Positions 17,856-26,811 are shown, counted from the stretch's first letter. The stretch: DNA of 51,784 bases from Limnobacter olei (GCF_029087225.1 NZ_JARFJD010000030.1:1-51784); one strand, 5' to 3'. Translations and numbers: made by a program. Notes: generated by a model from the letters alone, not told the origin.

Positions 17856-18947
17856 TTAAGCATCTTCCTGCTCGAGAGAATCGGGATTGACTCCCATGAT
17901 TTTTGCCACCTCGGCCAAGGCCTCTGGTGCAAGGTCTTTCATCAACTGCATGAAGTTTTTGTCGATCAGGCGACGTGCCCGTTTCAAGAGAAGCTGCGCC
18001 GGGTTGGTCGGCTCGGCATGCTCAAGGTAAGTACACACTTGATCAATCGCTGCCAAAGCCTGAGCACGGGAATGAATTCCTGCCGAAACCATTGAGGGTG
18101 CGGGCTTGCTCGAATTACAGCTTGAATCGAACAAAGCACTGTGTGGCACAGCGGCCGGGTTTTGTTCCATTTGGGGTTCGGGCAGGCAGGACAGCACATG
18201 GTTCAGCAACACACCGAATTCGGAAAGTTGCGGCAGCCGATCCGCTTCAACATATTGGGCCAGCGCGGTGAGAATTCTGTTCAAGTTGACTTTGCTGCTC
18301 AACAACACGGCATGCAAGGCCTCAGTCTTGCTTTCAGGAGAACGAAAGAACATCTCAATTTGCTCGCGAGACACAGGCGCCTCAGTGCCAGGAGCATTGC
18401 CAGTGAGCGCTTCGAAATCTTTTAGGCGAATGTCGCCAATTCGCGGATTTCCAACCACGACACAATTGCGCAGGGATTGAAAAAATGAGCCGCCGAATCC
18501 AAGCCCTTCAATGACGTTGATGCGGGCATAGGGATCGCCATCATCGAGAGGCGGATTGACGACAGACCACGCCGTTTCAAGCAGACTAACCAGCGCACCT
18601 AAACTTTCTGGCAGGGTTTGCAAACCACCCAAATTCAAGCGCGACTCAGCCCACAGCACCACCAAACGCAAATCTCGACTGCGCTCCAGCAATTGCAAGG
18701 CACCTGTTTCTACAGCACTCCAGTCGGGCGGTGTGGCGGCTTCAAACTGGGTTTCTGGCTTGCCTCGGGCTGCTTGTTGCAGTTCAAGAAATGCGTTGTC
18801 GTATTCAAGATTGGGGCCACAGTCACCCTGCACAAAGGGTGCCGCCCAGGAAGGTGCAAGCAATGCCTCGGGCTCAACTGATGTTGCCGGGGCTGATGAA
18901 AATTGAGAAGCTGACACGTTGCGCAGAGGCCCTAATGGTAAAACCAT
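17856..18947 (-). CDS. tssA: T6SS cap/priming protein TssA
   Basis: 363 residues. An ImpA-type N-terminal region contains the segment WSVVNPPLDDGDPYARINVIEGLG, and the C-terminal domain RAQALAAIDQVCTYLEHAEPTNPAQLLLKRARRLI, ending in FMQLMKDLAPEALAEVAKIMG, matches the C-terminal TssA domain. TssA primes and caps the growing tail. The ATG at 18947 is used; a TTG five codons upstream is possible. Neither has a strong Shine-Dalgarno. It is the first T6SS gene in the block, 81 bp after gor, so the operon promoter should lie in that gap or inside gor. Confidence 0.93.
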   Translation of the reverse strand: MVLPLGPLRNVSASQFSSAPATSVEPEALLAPSWAAPFVQGDCGPNLEYDNAFLELQQAARGKPETQFEAATPPDWSAVETGALQLLERSRDLRLVVLWAESRLNLGGLQTLPESLGALVSLLETAWSVVNPPLDDGDPYARINVIEGLGFGGSFFQSLRNCVVVGNPRIGDIRLKDFEALTGNAPGTEAPVSREQIEMFFRSPESKTEALHAVLLSSKVNLNRILTALAQYVEADRLPQLSEFGVLLNHVLSCLPEPQMEQNPAAVPHSALFDSSCNSSKPAPSMVSAGIHSRAQALAAIDQVCTYLEHAEPTNPAQLLLKRARRLIDKNFMQLMKDLAPEALAEVAKIMGVNPDSLEQEDA

Positions 18948-19028
18948 GCGGGACTCTAGCAACGGAATTTGAAGTTGGCGATGGGTCTAACCTGAGCACC
19001 ATCACCACATGTAGTGATCGAGTGATGT
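18948..19028 (-). promoter_or_regulatory. Gap before tssA with GTGAT/ATCAC repeats
   Basis: 81 bp separate the gor stop from tssA. ATCAC (19001-19005) and GTGAT (19014-19018) form a short inverted repeat, and another GTGAT follows at 19022-19026. This could be an operator or weak hairpin controlling the T6SS operon. No consensus promoter is obvious by eye. Confidence 0.3.
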
Positions 19029-20390
19029 CTATCCGACTTTGCGCGTCAGTTCACGCAACAACACCCACTCCTCCGCAGAGCTTGGATGAACGGCAATGGT
19101 ACGATCAAAATCGGCTTTGGTTGCACCCATGGTGTACAACACACCCAGCAGTTGGATCATCTCGGGAGCATCGTCTCCAAGCATGTGAATACCCACTACT
19201 CGGTCAGTTGCATCATCGATCAGCAACTTCATGTAGGTTTTCTGTTCACCGCCCGAGAACTTGGTTTTCATGGGCGTGAACTCTGTTTCATACACACGGG
19301 TGGGTGCGCGCTTGGCCGCCTGTTCTTCAGTCAAGCCGACACTGCCAATGGGCGGTGAGGTGAAAGTGGCTGTGGGCACGCTGCTGTGATCCACCGAGAG
19401 ATTCTTCCCGTTGAACTCATTTTCAGCCAGTGCGCGCCCTTCTGCGATCGCTACTGGGGTCAGGTTCACGCGATTGGTGACATCGCCCACGGCATACACA
19501 CCTTTAATGCCAGTGTGGCTGTATTTGTTCACTTCAATTTCACCGGCAGGCCCCGTGCGCAGGCCAATGTTTTCAAGTCCCAAGCCTTGCGTGTTGGGGC
19601 TGCGACCTGTGGCATTCAATACAAAATCAAACGTGTGAACTCCTGCTGCGGTTTGCAATTCAAACGAGGCTCCTTGTTGGCCAAGCGATTTGAAATCGGT
19701 GTCGGCAAAAAGTTGAATACCTTGCAGTTTCATGGCGGTGACCAAGCGATTTCGAATGCCTTCATCGAAGCCGCGCAAGGGCAAGTCACCACGATAGAAC
19801 ACCGAGACTTCAGAACCGAGGCCGCGCAATATGCATGCAAATTCAAGTGCGATATAACCCGCACCAATCACACCCACACGTTTGGGCAACGTAGAAAGAT
19901 CGAGCAGTTCATTGGAGGTTGCGGCAAGCTCAAGCCCCGGAAATGCACTGCGATTGGGCGCTGCGCCACTGGCGATCAAAATTCGCTGGGTGTTCAATAC
20001 CCGATCGCCCACTTGGACTTCTGTGGTGGACTTGATCACGCCATGACCGCGTATAGTTTCAACCCCACTGTTTTCGAGCATGCGGGCGTAGATGCCTTCG
20101 AGCCGGTCAATTTCCTTGCCTTTGGCCTCTTGCCATTGGGCCATTGAGAATTCTGCTTGTGTCACTTGCCAGCCGGGCTGCAGACCTTCTCGCAGGGTTT
20201 GACCAAACTGTGCGGCATACATCATGAGTTTTTTGGGCACACAACCGCGAATAACACAGGTGCCACCCAGCCGGCTGGATTCGATGAGTGCGACTTTGGC
20301 GCCATAGCTGGCCGCGCGGCGGGCGCTGGCCACTCCGCCTGAACCACCGCCGATGACGACGAGATCGTAAGGTGCGTTGGGTGTGCTCAT
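19029..20390 (-). CDS. gor: Glutathione-disulfide reductase
   Basis: 453 residues. FAD/NAD(P)-dependent disulfide reductase that regenerates glutathione. The N-terminal FAD site YDLVVIGGGSGGVASARRAA, the redox-active GGTCVIRGCVPKKLM, the NAD(P) site VGVIGAGYIALEFACI, the second FAD site GVYAVGDVTNRVNLTPVAI and the C-terminal catalytic AVHPSSAEEWVLL (in place of the lipoamide-type HPT/HPS-E motif) identify Gor. ATG with GGAG 6 bp upstream. It precedes the T6SS operon on the same strand, perhaps by chance. Confidence 0.95.
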   Translation of the reverse strand: MSTPNAPYDLVVIGGGSGGVASARRAASYGAKVALIESSRLGGTCVIRGCVPKKLMMYAAQFGQTLREGLQPGWQVTQAEFSMAQWQEAKGKEIDRLEGIYARMLENSGVETIRGHGVIKSTTEVQVGDRVLNTQRILIASGAAPNRSAFPGLELAATSNELLDLSTLPKRVGVIGAGYIALEFACILRGLGSEVSVFYRGDLPLRGFDEGIRNRLVTAMKLQGIQLFADTDFKSLGQQGASFELQTAAGVHTFDFVLNATGRSPNTQGLGLENIGLRTGPAGEIEVNKYSHTGIKGVYAVGDVTNRVNLTPVAIAEGRALAENEFNGKNLSVDHSSVPTATFTSPPIGSVGLTEEQAAKRAPTRVYETEFTPMKTKFSGGEQKTYMKLLIDDATDRVVGIHMLGDDAPEMIQLLGVLYTMGATKADFDRTIAVHPSSAEEWVLLRELTRKVG

Positions 20391-20775
20391 TGAATTCTCC
20401 TTGGGTGCTGCATTGAAGGTTTATTGTACCGCGAGGAACTTGTGTCGCTCTGGGTCGGTGACTTGGGAGCTAAACTTGAAGGGTCACCGCTGCAGTTTCT
20501 GGCCCAATCGGCGGCGGTGTTTCGATGGCCTCGCCTTCAAGAAAACCTGCCCTTGCGTGGCGAGCAGGGCCGGTGTTGCCCAGCATGGGCGACAGAGACC
20601 GGACCCGACCCGCAGTTTCGGAGGGTCGTTCTCAGGCATCGCAAGGCTCAGCATGGGATCAACAGGTTTTCTGGCGAGAGAGCGGAACCCAAGCCAATTG
20701 GGCGATTAAAAAGCTCCAAGAGATTGAAACCCCAGCAGATCGGACTAAACAAACCAGCGACTGAGGAAGCTTAGG
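20391..20775. other. 385-bp gap between gor and the TVP38 fusion gene
   Basis: No recognisable gene. Two overlapping plus-strand frames stay open: 20424-20774 (no Met near a Shine-Dalgarno) and 20525-20764. It also holds the gor promoter near 20391-20450. It could be a decayed gene or an unannotated small one. Confidence 0.4.
20525..20764 (+). CDS. Possible small hypothetical protein (doubtful)
   Basis: 79 codons starting at an ATG without a clear Shine-Dalgarno. The product is Arg/Ser-rich at the start and polar at the end (KKLQEIETPADRTKQ), with no known domain, signal or membrane segment. Codon choice is neither clearly native nor clearly random. It may be a relic. Listed only because nothing else fills the gap. 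Confidence 0.15.
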   Translation: MASPSRKPALAWRAGPVLPSMGDRDRTRPAVSEGRSQASQGSAWDQQVFWRESGTQANWAIKKLQEIETPADRTKQTSD

Positions 20776-22923
20776 TTATCCCAACCGCCACGCATGGTAC
20801 TTGCCCAACCACAGCAGCACTTTCTCCGGCGCATGCGCCCGCTTCCACTCACCCGCAGCGTATTTGTTGGCCTCAGCCAATGTGGGGTAGGTGTGGATGG
20901 TGCCCAGAATTTTGTTCAAACCCAAACCATGTTTCATGGCCAAAACGAATTCAGCCAACAAATCGCCTGCATGCACTCCGGCAATGGTCACACCCAGAAT
21001 TTTGTCCTTGCCCGGCACGGTCAAGACCTTCACGACACCGTGTGCATCGCTGTCGGCAATCGCGCGGTCCAGATCGTCAATGCCATAGCGTGTTACCTCG
21101 TAAGCAACGCCCTGCTCTTTGGCATCCTGTTCATTCAAACCCACGCGTGCCACTTCAGGATCAGTAAAAGTGGTCCAGGGAATAACTGAATAATCGGCCT
21201 TGAATTTTTTAAGATGGCCGAACAATGCATTCACTGAGGCATACCACGCTTGGTGCGCAGCCACGTGGGTGAATTGATAGGGACCTGCCACATCACCTGC
21301 TGCAAAAATATTGGGGTACAGGGTTTCGAGGTATTCGTTGGTGACCACGGTGCGGTTGGTCTCGATACCCAGTTTCTCAAGGCCATAGCCGGTCAGGCGT
21401 GCTTTACGACCCACCGCGCAAATCACATCATCAAATTCAATTTCAACGATGTTGCCTTGGTGTTCGGTGACCAATACTTTTTGATCGCCTCTGCGCTCAA
21501 ACCGAACGGCTTTGTGTTGGGTCAGAATATTCACGCCATCGGCGCGCATGCTGTCCATGGCCATGGCGGAAATTTCCGGATCCTCGCGCACCATGATTCG
21601 ATCGCCCAGTTCGACCTGGGTTACTTGTGAGCCCAAACGTGCAAAGGCCTGGGCCAATTCGCTGCCAATGGGGCCACCGCCTAGTACGACCAAACGTTTG
21701 GGCAGGTCGTCGCGTTTTGCGAATTCGTCCCACAAGGTGTCGCTGGTCAGGTAACCACTGGTTTCAATGCCCGGCAGCGGCGGCACCACGGGCTGTGCTC
21801 CAGCAGCAATCACAATGCTGCGGGTGGTCAAGCGGCTGGTTTCACCGCTGTTGTGTTTGATTTCAACAGTCCAGGGATCGACAATAGTTGCATAGCCCTG
21901 AATCACATCCACGCCCAGGCCGGTGTAGCGTTCTACGCTGTCGTGCGGCTCAATGGCTTTGATGATTTCGTGCACACGGGCCATGACCGCCTTGAAGCTG
22001 AAGCTGGGCGTGGCTGCATGCAAACCATATTTGTCGGCATGGCGCATTTGGTGAGCCAGCTTTGCACTTTTAATGATCGCCTTGGAAGGCACACAACCAA
22101 AGTTCAGGCAATCGCCGCCCATTTTGTGGGCTTCAACCAGGGTCACTTTGGCCTTCACTGCGGCAGCAATGTAAGAGCTCACCAAACCCGCTGCACCCGC
22201 ACCAATCACCACCATGTTGCGATCAAACTTAACCGGCTTGGTCCATTGGGCGTACACCTTGCGGGCCTTGATTTTGTCGGTCACTTTTTTTGCGATCAAC
22301 GGGAATATGCCCAGCAACACGAATGAAAGAATAAGGCCCGGTGAAAGAATGCCAGCAAGGCTGTCAATTTTTGCCAGTTCGGTACCGGCATTTACGTACA
22401 CCACGGTGCCTGCAAACATGCCAAGCTGGCTGACCCAGAAAAAGGTGAAAGCCTTCATGCTGGTCAAACCCATCAGCAGGTTGATCAGAAAGAACGGGAA
22501 CACGGGCACCAAGCGCAGCGTGAACAGGTAAAAAGCGCCCTCTTTTTCAACCCCTTCATTGATCGCTTTCAGGCGGTTACCAAACTTGGCTTGCACAGAA
22601 TCGCGCAGCAGGTAACGCGCACCAATAAAGGCGAGCGTGGCACCCATGGTGGATGCAAACGACACCAAAATCAAACCTTGCAGCAAACCGAACAGGGCGC
22701 CCGCAGCCAGAGTCATGACTGCGGCACCCGGAATTGAAAAGGCAGTAACCAGTACATAGGCTGCAAAGAACACACCGGCAACCAGCCAGGGAGACTCTGC
22801 CTGAAATTCACGGAACTGCTCAAGACGACTTTTCAGGCTGTCGAGTGTCAACAAACTGTGAAGATCGAAGGCAAACACCGCCACAACAGCTGCAACAATA
22901 AGCAGCAGAACAATTTTTTTCAT
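20776..22923 (-). CDS. TVP38/TMEM64 membrane domain fused to a dihydrolipoamide-dehydrogenase-like FAD oxidoreductase
   Basis: 715 residues in two parts. Residues about 1-220 form a TVP38/DedA-type membrane domain with several hydrophobic helices and the VTAFSIPGAAVMTLAAGALFG re-entrant motif. Residues about 235-715 are a complete class-I pyridine-nucleotide disulfide oxidoreductase: NMVVIGAGAAGLVSSYIAA, redox-active GGDCLNFGCVPSK, RLVVLGGGPIGSELAQAFAR, NIFAAGDVAGPYQFTH and IHTYPTLAEA in the dimer-interface region, where canonical members have a catalytic His-Pro. This fusion recurs in proteobacteria; its substrate is not established. Membrane-tethered thiol or metal-ion reduction is a reasonable guess. 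Start: ATG with AAGGAA 5-6 bp upstream. Confidence 0.92.
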   Translation of the reverse strand: MKKIVLLLIVAAVVAVFAFDLHSLLTLDSLKSRLEQFREFQAESPWLVAGVFFAAYVLVTAFSIPGAAVMTLAAGALFGLLQGLILVSFASTMGATLAFIGARYLLRDSVQAKFGNRLKAINEGVEKEGAFYLFTLRLVPVFPFFLINLLMGLTSMKAFTFFWVSQLGMFAGTVVYVNAGTELAKIDSLAGILSPGLILSFVLLGIFPLIAKKVTDKIKARKVYAQWTKPVKFDRNMVVIGAGAAGLVSSYIAAAVKAKVTLVEAHKMGGDCLNFGCVPSKAIIKSAKLAHQMRHADKYGLHAATPSFSFKAVMARVHEIIKAIEPHDSVERYTGLGVDVIQGYATIVDPWTVEIKHNSGETSRLTTRSIVIAAGAQPVVPPLPGIETSGYLTSDTLWDEFAKRDDLPKRLVVLGGGPIGSELAQAFARLGSQVTQVELGDRIMVREDPEISAMAMDSMRADGVNILTQHKAVRFERRGDQKVLVTEHQGNIVEIEFDDVICAVGRKARLTGYGLEKLGIETNRTVVTNEYLETLYPNIFAAGDVAGPYQFTHVAAHQAWYASVNALFGHLKKFKADYSVIPWTTFTDPEVARVGLNEQDAKEQGVAYEVTRYGIDDLDRAIADSDAHGVVKVLTVPGKDKILGVTIAGVHAGDLLAEFVLAMKHGLGLNKILGTIHTYPTLAEANKYAAGEWKRAHAPEKVLLWLGKYHAWRLG

Positions 22924-23080
22924 GTCAATTCCTTGGTTTTTCTACGCAGTGTGTTGCCAATCATGCATGGTCTGGGCAACTTGTACAGATAGTTTCGGCG
23001 AGTCGTACAAAAAAGTTACCTCGATCTGGAAAGATAGTCGCGTTAATCTAGGTCAACACGATGACAGATGTACTTCGACC

Positions 23081-23896
23081 ATGAGCACAACCATTCATTC
23101 AATTTTTATTAGCCACGGCGCACCCACTTACGCACTGGAACCCGGCCTGCCCGGCCAAGCCTTGGAAACCTTGGGACAACAACTGCTTGCCCAGGGCACG
23201 CGCGCACTGATTGTACTAAGCCCCCATTGGCGTAGCGCCAAGCTGGCAGTGACCAGCCACGAAGCGCCCGTAATTGTTCATGACTTTTATGGTTTTCCAA
23301 AACCGCTGTACGAACTGAAACCGGAAATTTGCGGTGCGCCTGAACTGGCATCGCAACTTGCAACACATTTGGCCGAACACGGTTTAAGCGCCGAATTGCG
23401 CCCACAACAAGGTTTTGATCATGGGGCCTGGGTGCCCTACATTCACCTGTTCCCAAATGGTGGCCCGCCCATGTTGCAACTCAGCATGCCTGTGGACTGG
23501 AATGGCGAAACTGCATTGAATATGGGTGCCTTGGTGGGTGAATTTGCCCGCAATGAGAAAGCAGTGGTGATTGGAAGTGGCAGCTTGACGCACAATTTTT
23601 CTGACATGGACATAGGCGCCGCCAAGGCAGGAGATGGTGGGCAGGCGCAAAACCTGCCTTATGTACACGAGTTCAATACATGGGTTCAGGAACGCCTGCA
23701 GGCAGGTGACAGCAAGGCGATTGCGCGCGCAGAGTTTGACGCACCGCACTTTGCACGAGCCCACCCAGATGATGATCACTACCTGCCCCTGCCTTTTGCC
23801 ATGGGCGCAGCGACGAACAACTTCAAGGTCAATGTGCTGCCCGAGGATGTGCGTTACAAAGCCCTGTCGATGCAAAGCTTTGCATTCACCGCTTAA
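23081..23896 (+). CDS. DODA-type (LigB) extradiol ring-cleavage dioxygenase
   Basis: 271 residues. A class III extradiol dioxygenase of the 4,5-DOPA/YgiD branch. Metal-binding histidines lie in FISHGAPTYALE, LSPHWRS, QGFDHGAWVP and GSGSLTHNF. Family members open catecholic rings with Fe or Zn, though the physiological substrate of the bacterial enzymes is usually unknown. It uses the ATG at 23081; the frame stays open another 53 codons upstream without family similarity. It diverges from the TVP38 fusion gene across 157 bp and converges with the Nudix lipoprotein gene after 15 bp. Confidence 0.87.
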   Translation: MSTTIHSIFISHGAPTYALEPGLPGQALETLGQQLLAQGTRALIVLSPHWRSAKLAVTSHEAPVIVHDFYGFPKPLYELKPEICGAPELASQLATHLAEHGLSAELRPQQGFDHGAWVPYIHLFPNGGPPMLQLSMPVDWNGETALNMGALVGEFARNEKAVVIGSGSLTHNFSDMDIGAAKAGDGGQAQNLPYVHEFNTWVQERLQAGDSKAIARAEFDAPHFARAHPDDDHYLPLPFAMGAATNNFKVNVLPEDVRYKALSMQSFAFTA

Positions 23897-23911
23897 CCTG
23901 GTCGGCTAATA

Positions 23912-24502
23912 TCAAGACAGCTGAGTGGCACTGCAGTTGATGGTTTCGGGCAGCACACCGTCTTGCAAGGCTTTTTTCAGCGACTCAACACCCCGACCCC
24001 ACAAAGGTACCTGCGTGGGCTGGCCCTGCACGGTGGGCACAGTGGGTGGATCTTGCCCGGCTTCGCTGTATTGATTAATGGCGCGTACCAGATCAAGGTG
24101 ACGCACCCACACCCACTGACTGCGTTCTATGTCCACACACTGGCGGGTTTGAGCGATTTCATCGACTGATTTGAAAGGCACCTGCGCGGTGTACAGGTGA
24201 AACGGCACACCGGGCGAGATGGAAGGGCCTTTGAGCTGACTGATGTCAATGTCAGCACTGCTGTATACGCAATTGGATTCTTCGGTGAACTCTCGAACAG
24301 CAGTTTGTGCGGGCGACTCGCCCTTTTGGGCGCTGCCGCCCAGCGTGGCCCAAGCGCGGCGCGTGGGGTGCGGGTCAAATGCCATTAAATGCACGGCCTC
24401 GCCGGCCACACAACTGTAGGCGATCAGCCCGGCAGGCGGCGCGTTGCTCGATGAGCAGGCAACAAGCGTGAACAACAGCGGCACTACAAACAACAAACGC
24501 AT
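23912..24502 (-). CDS. Lipoprotein with a Nudix hydrolase domain
   Basis: 196 residues. The signal peptide ends in the lipobox LVAC (Cys16). The Nudix box is GGSAQKGESPAQTAVREFTEES, which keeps the G-x5-E-x7-REuxEE metal-binding core but has Asn where the late Gly is expected. Typical Nudix enzymes are cytosolic, so a lipid-anchored, exported one is unusual; its substrate would have to exist in the periplasm. It lies 62 bp upstream, with respect to the plus strand, of the ZIP transporter and on the same strand, so co-transcription is possible. Confidence 0.85.
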   Translation of the reverse strand: MRLLFVVPLLFTLVACSSSNAPPAGLIAYSCVAGEAVHLMAFDPHPTRRAWATLGGSAQKGESPAQTAVREFTEESNCVYSSADIDISQLKGPSISPGVPFHLYTAQVPFKSVDEIAQTRQCVDIERSQWVWVRHLDLVRAINQYSEAGQDPPTVPTVQGQPTQVPLWGRGVESLKKALQDGVLPETINCSATQLS

Positions 24503-24564
24503 GGTGAAAGCAATCCTGAATGTGGAGTGCTCATTATTACCTGCTTACATGACACCTTGCGAGA

Positions 24565-25497
24565 TCAGGCACCCATCCAGCCCAAGGCAATGGCTGTGAG
24601 CACGGTAGACACACCGACCGTGTAAATTGTTTTCAGTTTTCCAGTCATTTTGATGCTCTCCGGAATCATTTCATTGCAAACCACAAATGCCATGGCACCC
24701 GCGGCGAAAGCCATTGAAGCCGGCGTACCCATGGCCCATGAATCGGCAGTAATTACGCCCAAACCAGCGCCCAGTGGTTCAACCAACCCTGTGGCCAATG
24801 CGGCCAGCGCAGCAAGCGCTTTGTGCACGCCAATGCTCCACAAGGCTGTGGCCACGATCAAGCCTTCCGGAATGTTTTGCAAACCGATCGAGAATGCCGT
24901 GCCGGATGCACCGTTCAGGTTGCCTGCACTGGCACCCACCGCAAAACCTTCTGGCACATTGTGCAAAGCAATGGCAATGGTCATCAGCAAGGCCATGCGC
25001 AGGCGTTGATTGCCCGCCATTTCCGGGCCTGCCACGGGGTGTTCATGCGGCAGGGTTTGGTCAAGCACTGTCATCACACCGTAGCCTGCTGCTGTGGCCG
25101 CCAGCACCACCATCAAAGCGCCTTCCGTTTGAATGGCAGGGATAAACAGGGACATGACTGCGGCGGCGGCCATCATGCCGCCTGCGATCGCGATGAACAA
25201 ACCCAAGCCTTTGTCATCAATTTTTTTCATGACCAGCAACGCCATGCCGCCAAGGCCGGTGGCTGCACCGGCAATGGCCGAGAACTCGACTGCCTGAAGC
25301 TTGGAGGGGCTCGCCGCAATGTACTGAACCGCAGCCCAAACCGCAGGTGCGCCTTGCGTGACCATGAGGTACAAACCCAGCGCAACAATCAGAATGCCGA
25401 CCACGCCACGCACAGCGCGAAACGCACGAACGGCGTCCAGCCCAGCTTGGCCGGCAATATTCAGACCCACAATTTTGGTCATTTGATGAAAACTCAT
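24565..25497 (-). CDS. ZIP-family metal transporter
   Basis: 310 residues, about eight hydrophobic helices. The ZIP metal-binding signatures sit in two adjacent helices: HNVPEGFAVGAS and QNIPEGLIVATAL. A short His-rich loop HEHPVAGPE precedes them. Likely zinc (or Mn/Fe) uptake through the inner membrane. ATG with AGGA 7 bp upstream. A near-perfect inverted repeat 56 to 76 bp upstream may be the operator for a metal-responsive regulator. Confidence 0.92.
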   Translation of the reverse strand: MSFHQMTKIVGLNIAGQAGLDAVRAFRAVRGVVGILIVALGLYLMVTQGAPAVWAAVQYIAASPSKLQAVEFSAIAGAATGLGGMALLVMKKIDDKGLGLFIAIAGGMMAAAAVMSLFIPAIQTEGALMVVLAATAAGYGVMTVLDQTLPHEHPVAGPEMAGNQRLRMALLMTIAIALHNVPEGFAVGASAGNLNGASGTAFSIGLQNIPEGLIVATALWSIGVHKALAALAALATGLVEPLGAGLGVITADSWAMGTPASMAFAAGAMAFVVCNEMIPESIKMTGKLKTIYTVGVSTVLTAIALGWMGA

Positions 25498-25552
25498 GGC
25501 GGGCTCCTGTGCTTCAAAGACTTGATTACACAGTTAGATTGCCCGAGAGAAT

Positions 25553-25573
25553 ATTATTCGTCTAACGGATAAT
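25553..25573 (-). promoter_or_regulatory. Inverted repeat upstream of the ZIP gene
   Basis: ATTATTCG (25553-25560), TCTAA, CGGATAAT (25566-25573); arms match at 7 of 8 positions. Its place in an AT-rich 96-bp gap before the ZIP gene is right for a metalloregulator site. It does not read as a Fur, Zur or MntR consensus by eye. Confidence 0.45.
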
Positions 25574-25593
25574 TTCTTTGAAGTTAATCGTTT

Positions 25594-26811
25594 TTACCGA
25601 TCAATGGCGCAGGTTCTGAAGCCGGACAACACGTCTTGCCGGTCCGGTTGAAAATAATTGCGGTATTTGGGGTGGACCATTTCGGCAGAAGTGGCCCAAC
25701 TTGCACCCTTTAATACCTTTCGGTCATGAAACCAAGGTTTGGAGTAATCGACGTAAGGGTGCATCTTGAACCCGTCGAAGGGAAGGAAGGTACTGGCAGT
25801 CCATTCCCACACCTGCCCCCACTGCATATTGGCTTGTGTGTGTGCGGCGTATTCCCATTCAGCCTCAGTGGGCAGCCTGCGGCCCGCCCACTGGCAATAC
25901 GCTTGGGCATCCAGCCAACTGATGTTCTCGGCCGGTGCACTCAGCTTGAGCGGTGTTTTCTGACCATAACCCAGGTTAATCCAGCCATCGTTTTCAAATG
26001 CAACAAAGGCAGGCATGGGGTGTTGGGTGGCCTGAACAAATTCAAGATACTGCGCCCAGCTGACCGGACGTGAATCGATGGTGAATGCCTGTATCTGAAC
26101 CCCACAGGCGGGTACTTCGTTGTCGAATGCGAAACCCTCGCCTTGCCAGCCCAGAGTCCACCGGCTGGCCGGCAGCTCGAGTTGAACCAAGTCGCCGCAC
26201 TCCTGAACGCCGGGCCTGCACGCGTTGTGGGGGCGCAATTGGATATTCAGCAACTTGGCCATGAAGACCGCGGCTTCGTTGTGCATTTGTTCATGCAACA
26301 CACACAGACGGAAAAAATAAAGGTATTGGTCGGCATTGCCGGGGTCGCTGGCACACAGCGCATCAGCCTGCTCCAGCAACTTCAATGTGTCGCGCAACGA
26401 GGCGGCCAGATACTCACGGGTGCCCCGCAAATCGGGCAAACCGATTTCCCAGCGGGTGTCATGCGCGATGGTGCTTGAATTCAGGCGTGCATCGGCATTG
26501 AACAGGCGAGACTCCAGTTTGGGTGCATCGGGATTGCACTGCACACCCAAGGCCCAGTCAGGGTTGCGGGCCAGCCACCAGTCTTGAAACCAGGCCACAT
26601 GACACAATTCCCAGAGCGGCGGGTTTAACTCGGGGCGGCATGGCACTGTGCACTCATGTCCCAGAGCATTCACGTAGTCCTCGAGCAAGCCCAAGGTGCG
26701 CTCGCGCGTGCGCAACAAAGCGTCGCGAAGAAAGGCGGCGTTTGCAGTTCGGGCCAACTGGGCTGGATGGATGCGGCTGTTCACAAAGGTACTGCGGTGG
26801 TGTGGATACAC
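25594..26811 (-). CDS. EgtB/SenA-like non-heme iron sulfoxide or selenoxide synthase
   Basis: 405 residues from the GTG at 26811. A DinB-like N-terminal domain carries the iron ligands: His71 in ELCHVAWF, and His173/His177 in HEQMH. The C-terminal half is an FGE/SUMF1-type domain (RPVSWAQYLEF, RRLPTEAEWEYAA, VWEWTAS, KVLKGASWAT, RNYFQPDR and GFRTC). EgtB joins cysteine to hercynine; the related SenA uses a selenosugar. No egtD or senB partner is adjacent, so which product is made cannot be settled. No start has a good Shine-Dalgarno; a GTG at 26784 is an alternative because the first GTG lies inside a palindrome. The divergent OxyR-like gene supports an antioxidant role. Confidence 0.85.
   Translation of the reverse strand: MYPHHRSTFVNSRIHPAQLARTANAAFLRDALLRTRERTLGLLEDYVNALGHECTVPCRPELNPPLWELCHVAWFQDWWLARNPDWALGVQCNPDAPKLESRLFNADARLNSSTIAHDTRWEIGLPDLRGTREYLAASLRDTLKLLEQADALCASDPGNADQYLYFFRLCVLHEQMHNEAAVFMAKLLNIQLRPHNACRPGVQECGDLVQLELPASRWTLGWQGEGFAFDNEVPACGVQIQAFTIDSRPVSWAQYLEFVQATQHPMPAFVAFENDGWINLGYGQKTPLKLSAPAENISWLDAQAYCQWAGRRLPTEAEWEYAAHTQANMQWGQVWEWTASTFLPFDGFKMHPYVDYSKPWFHDRKVLKGASWATSAEMVHPKYRNYFQPDRQDVLSGFRTCAIDR

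Noticed and set aside
19386-20147. 253-codon plus-strand frame opposite gor
   Set aside because: Shadow of glutathione reductase; composition is typical of an antisense frame (many His, Cys, Phe).
24823-25572. 249-codon plus-strand frame opposite the ZIP gene
   Set aside because: Shadow of the transporter frame with no domain.
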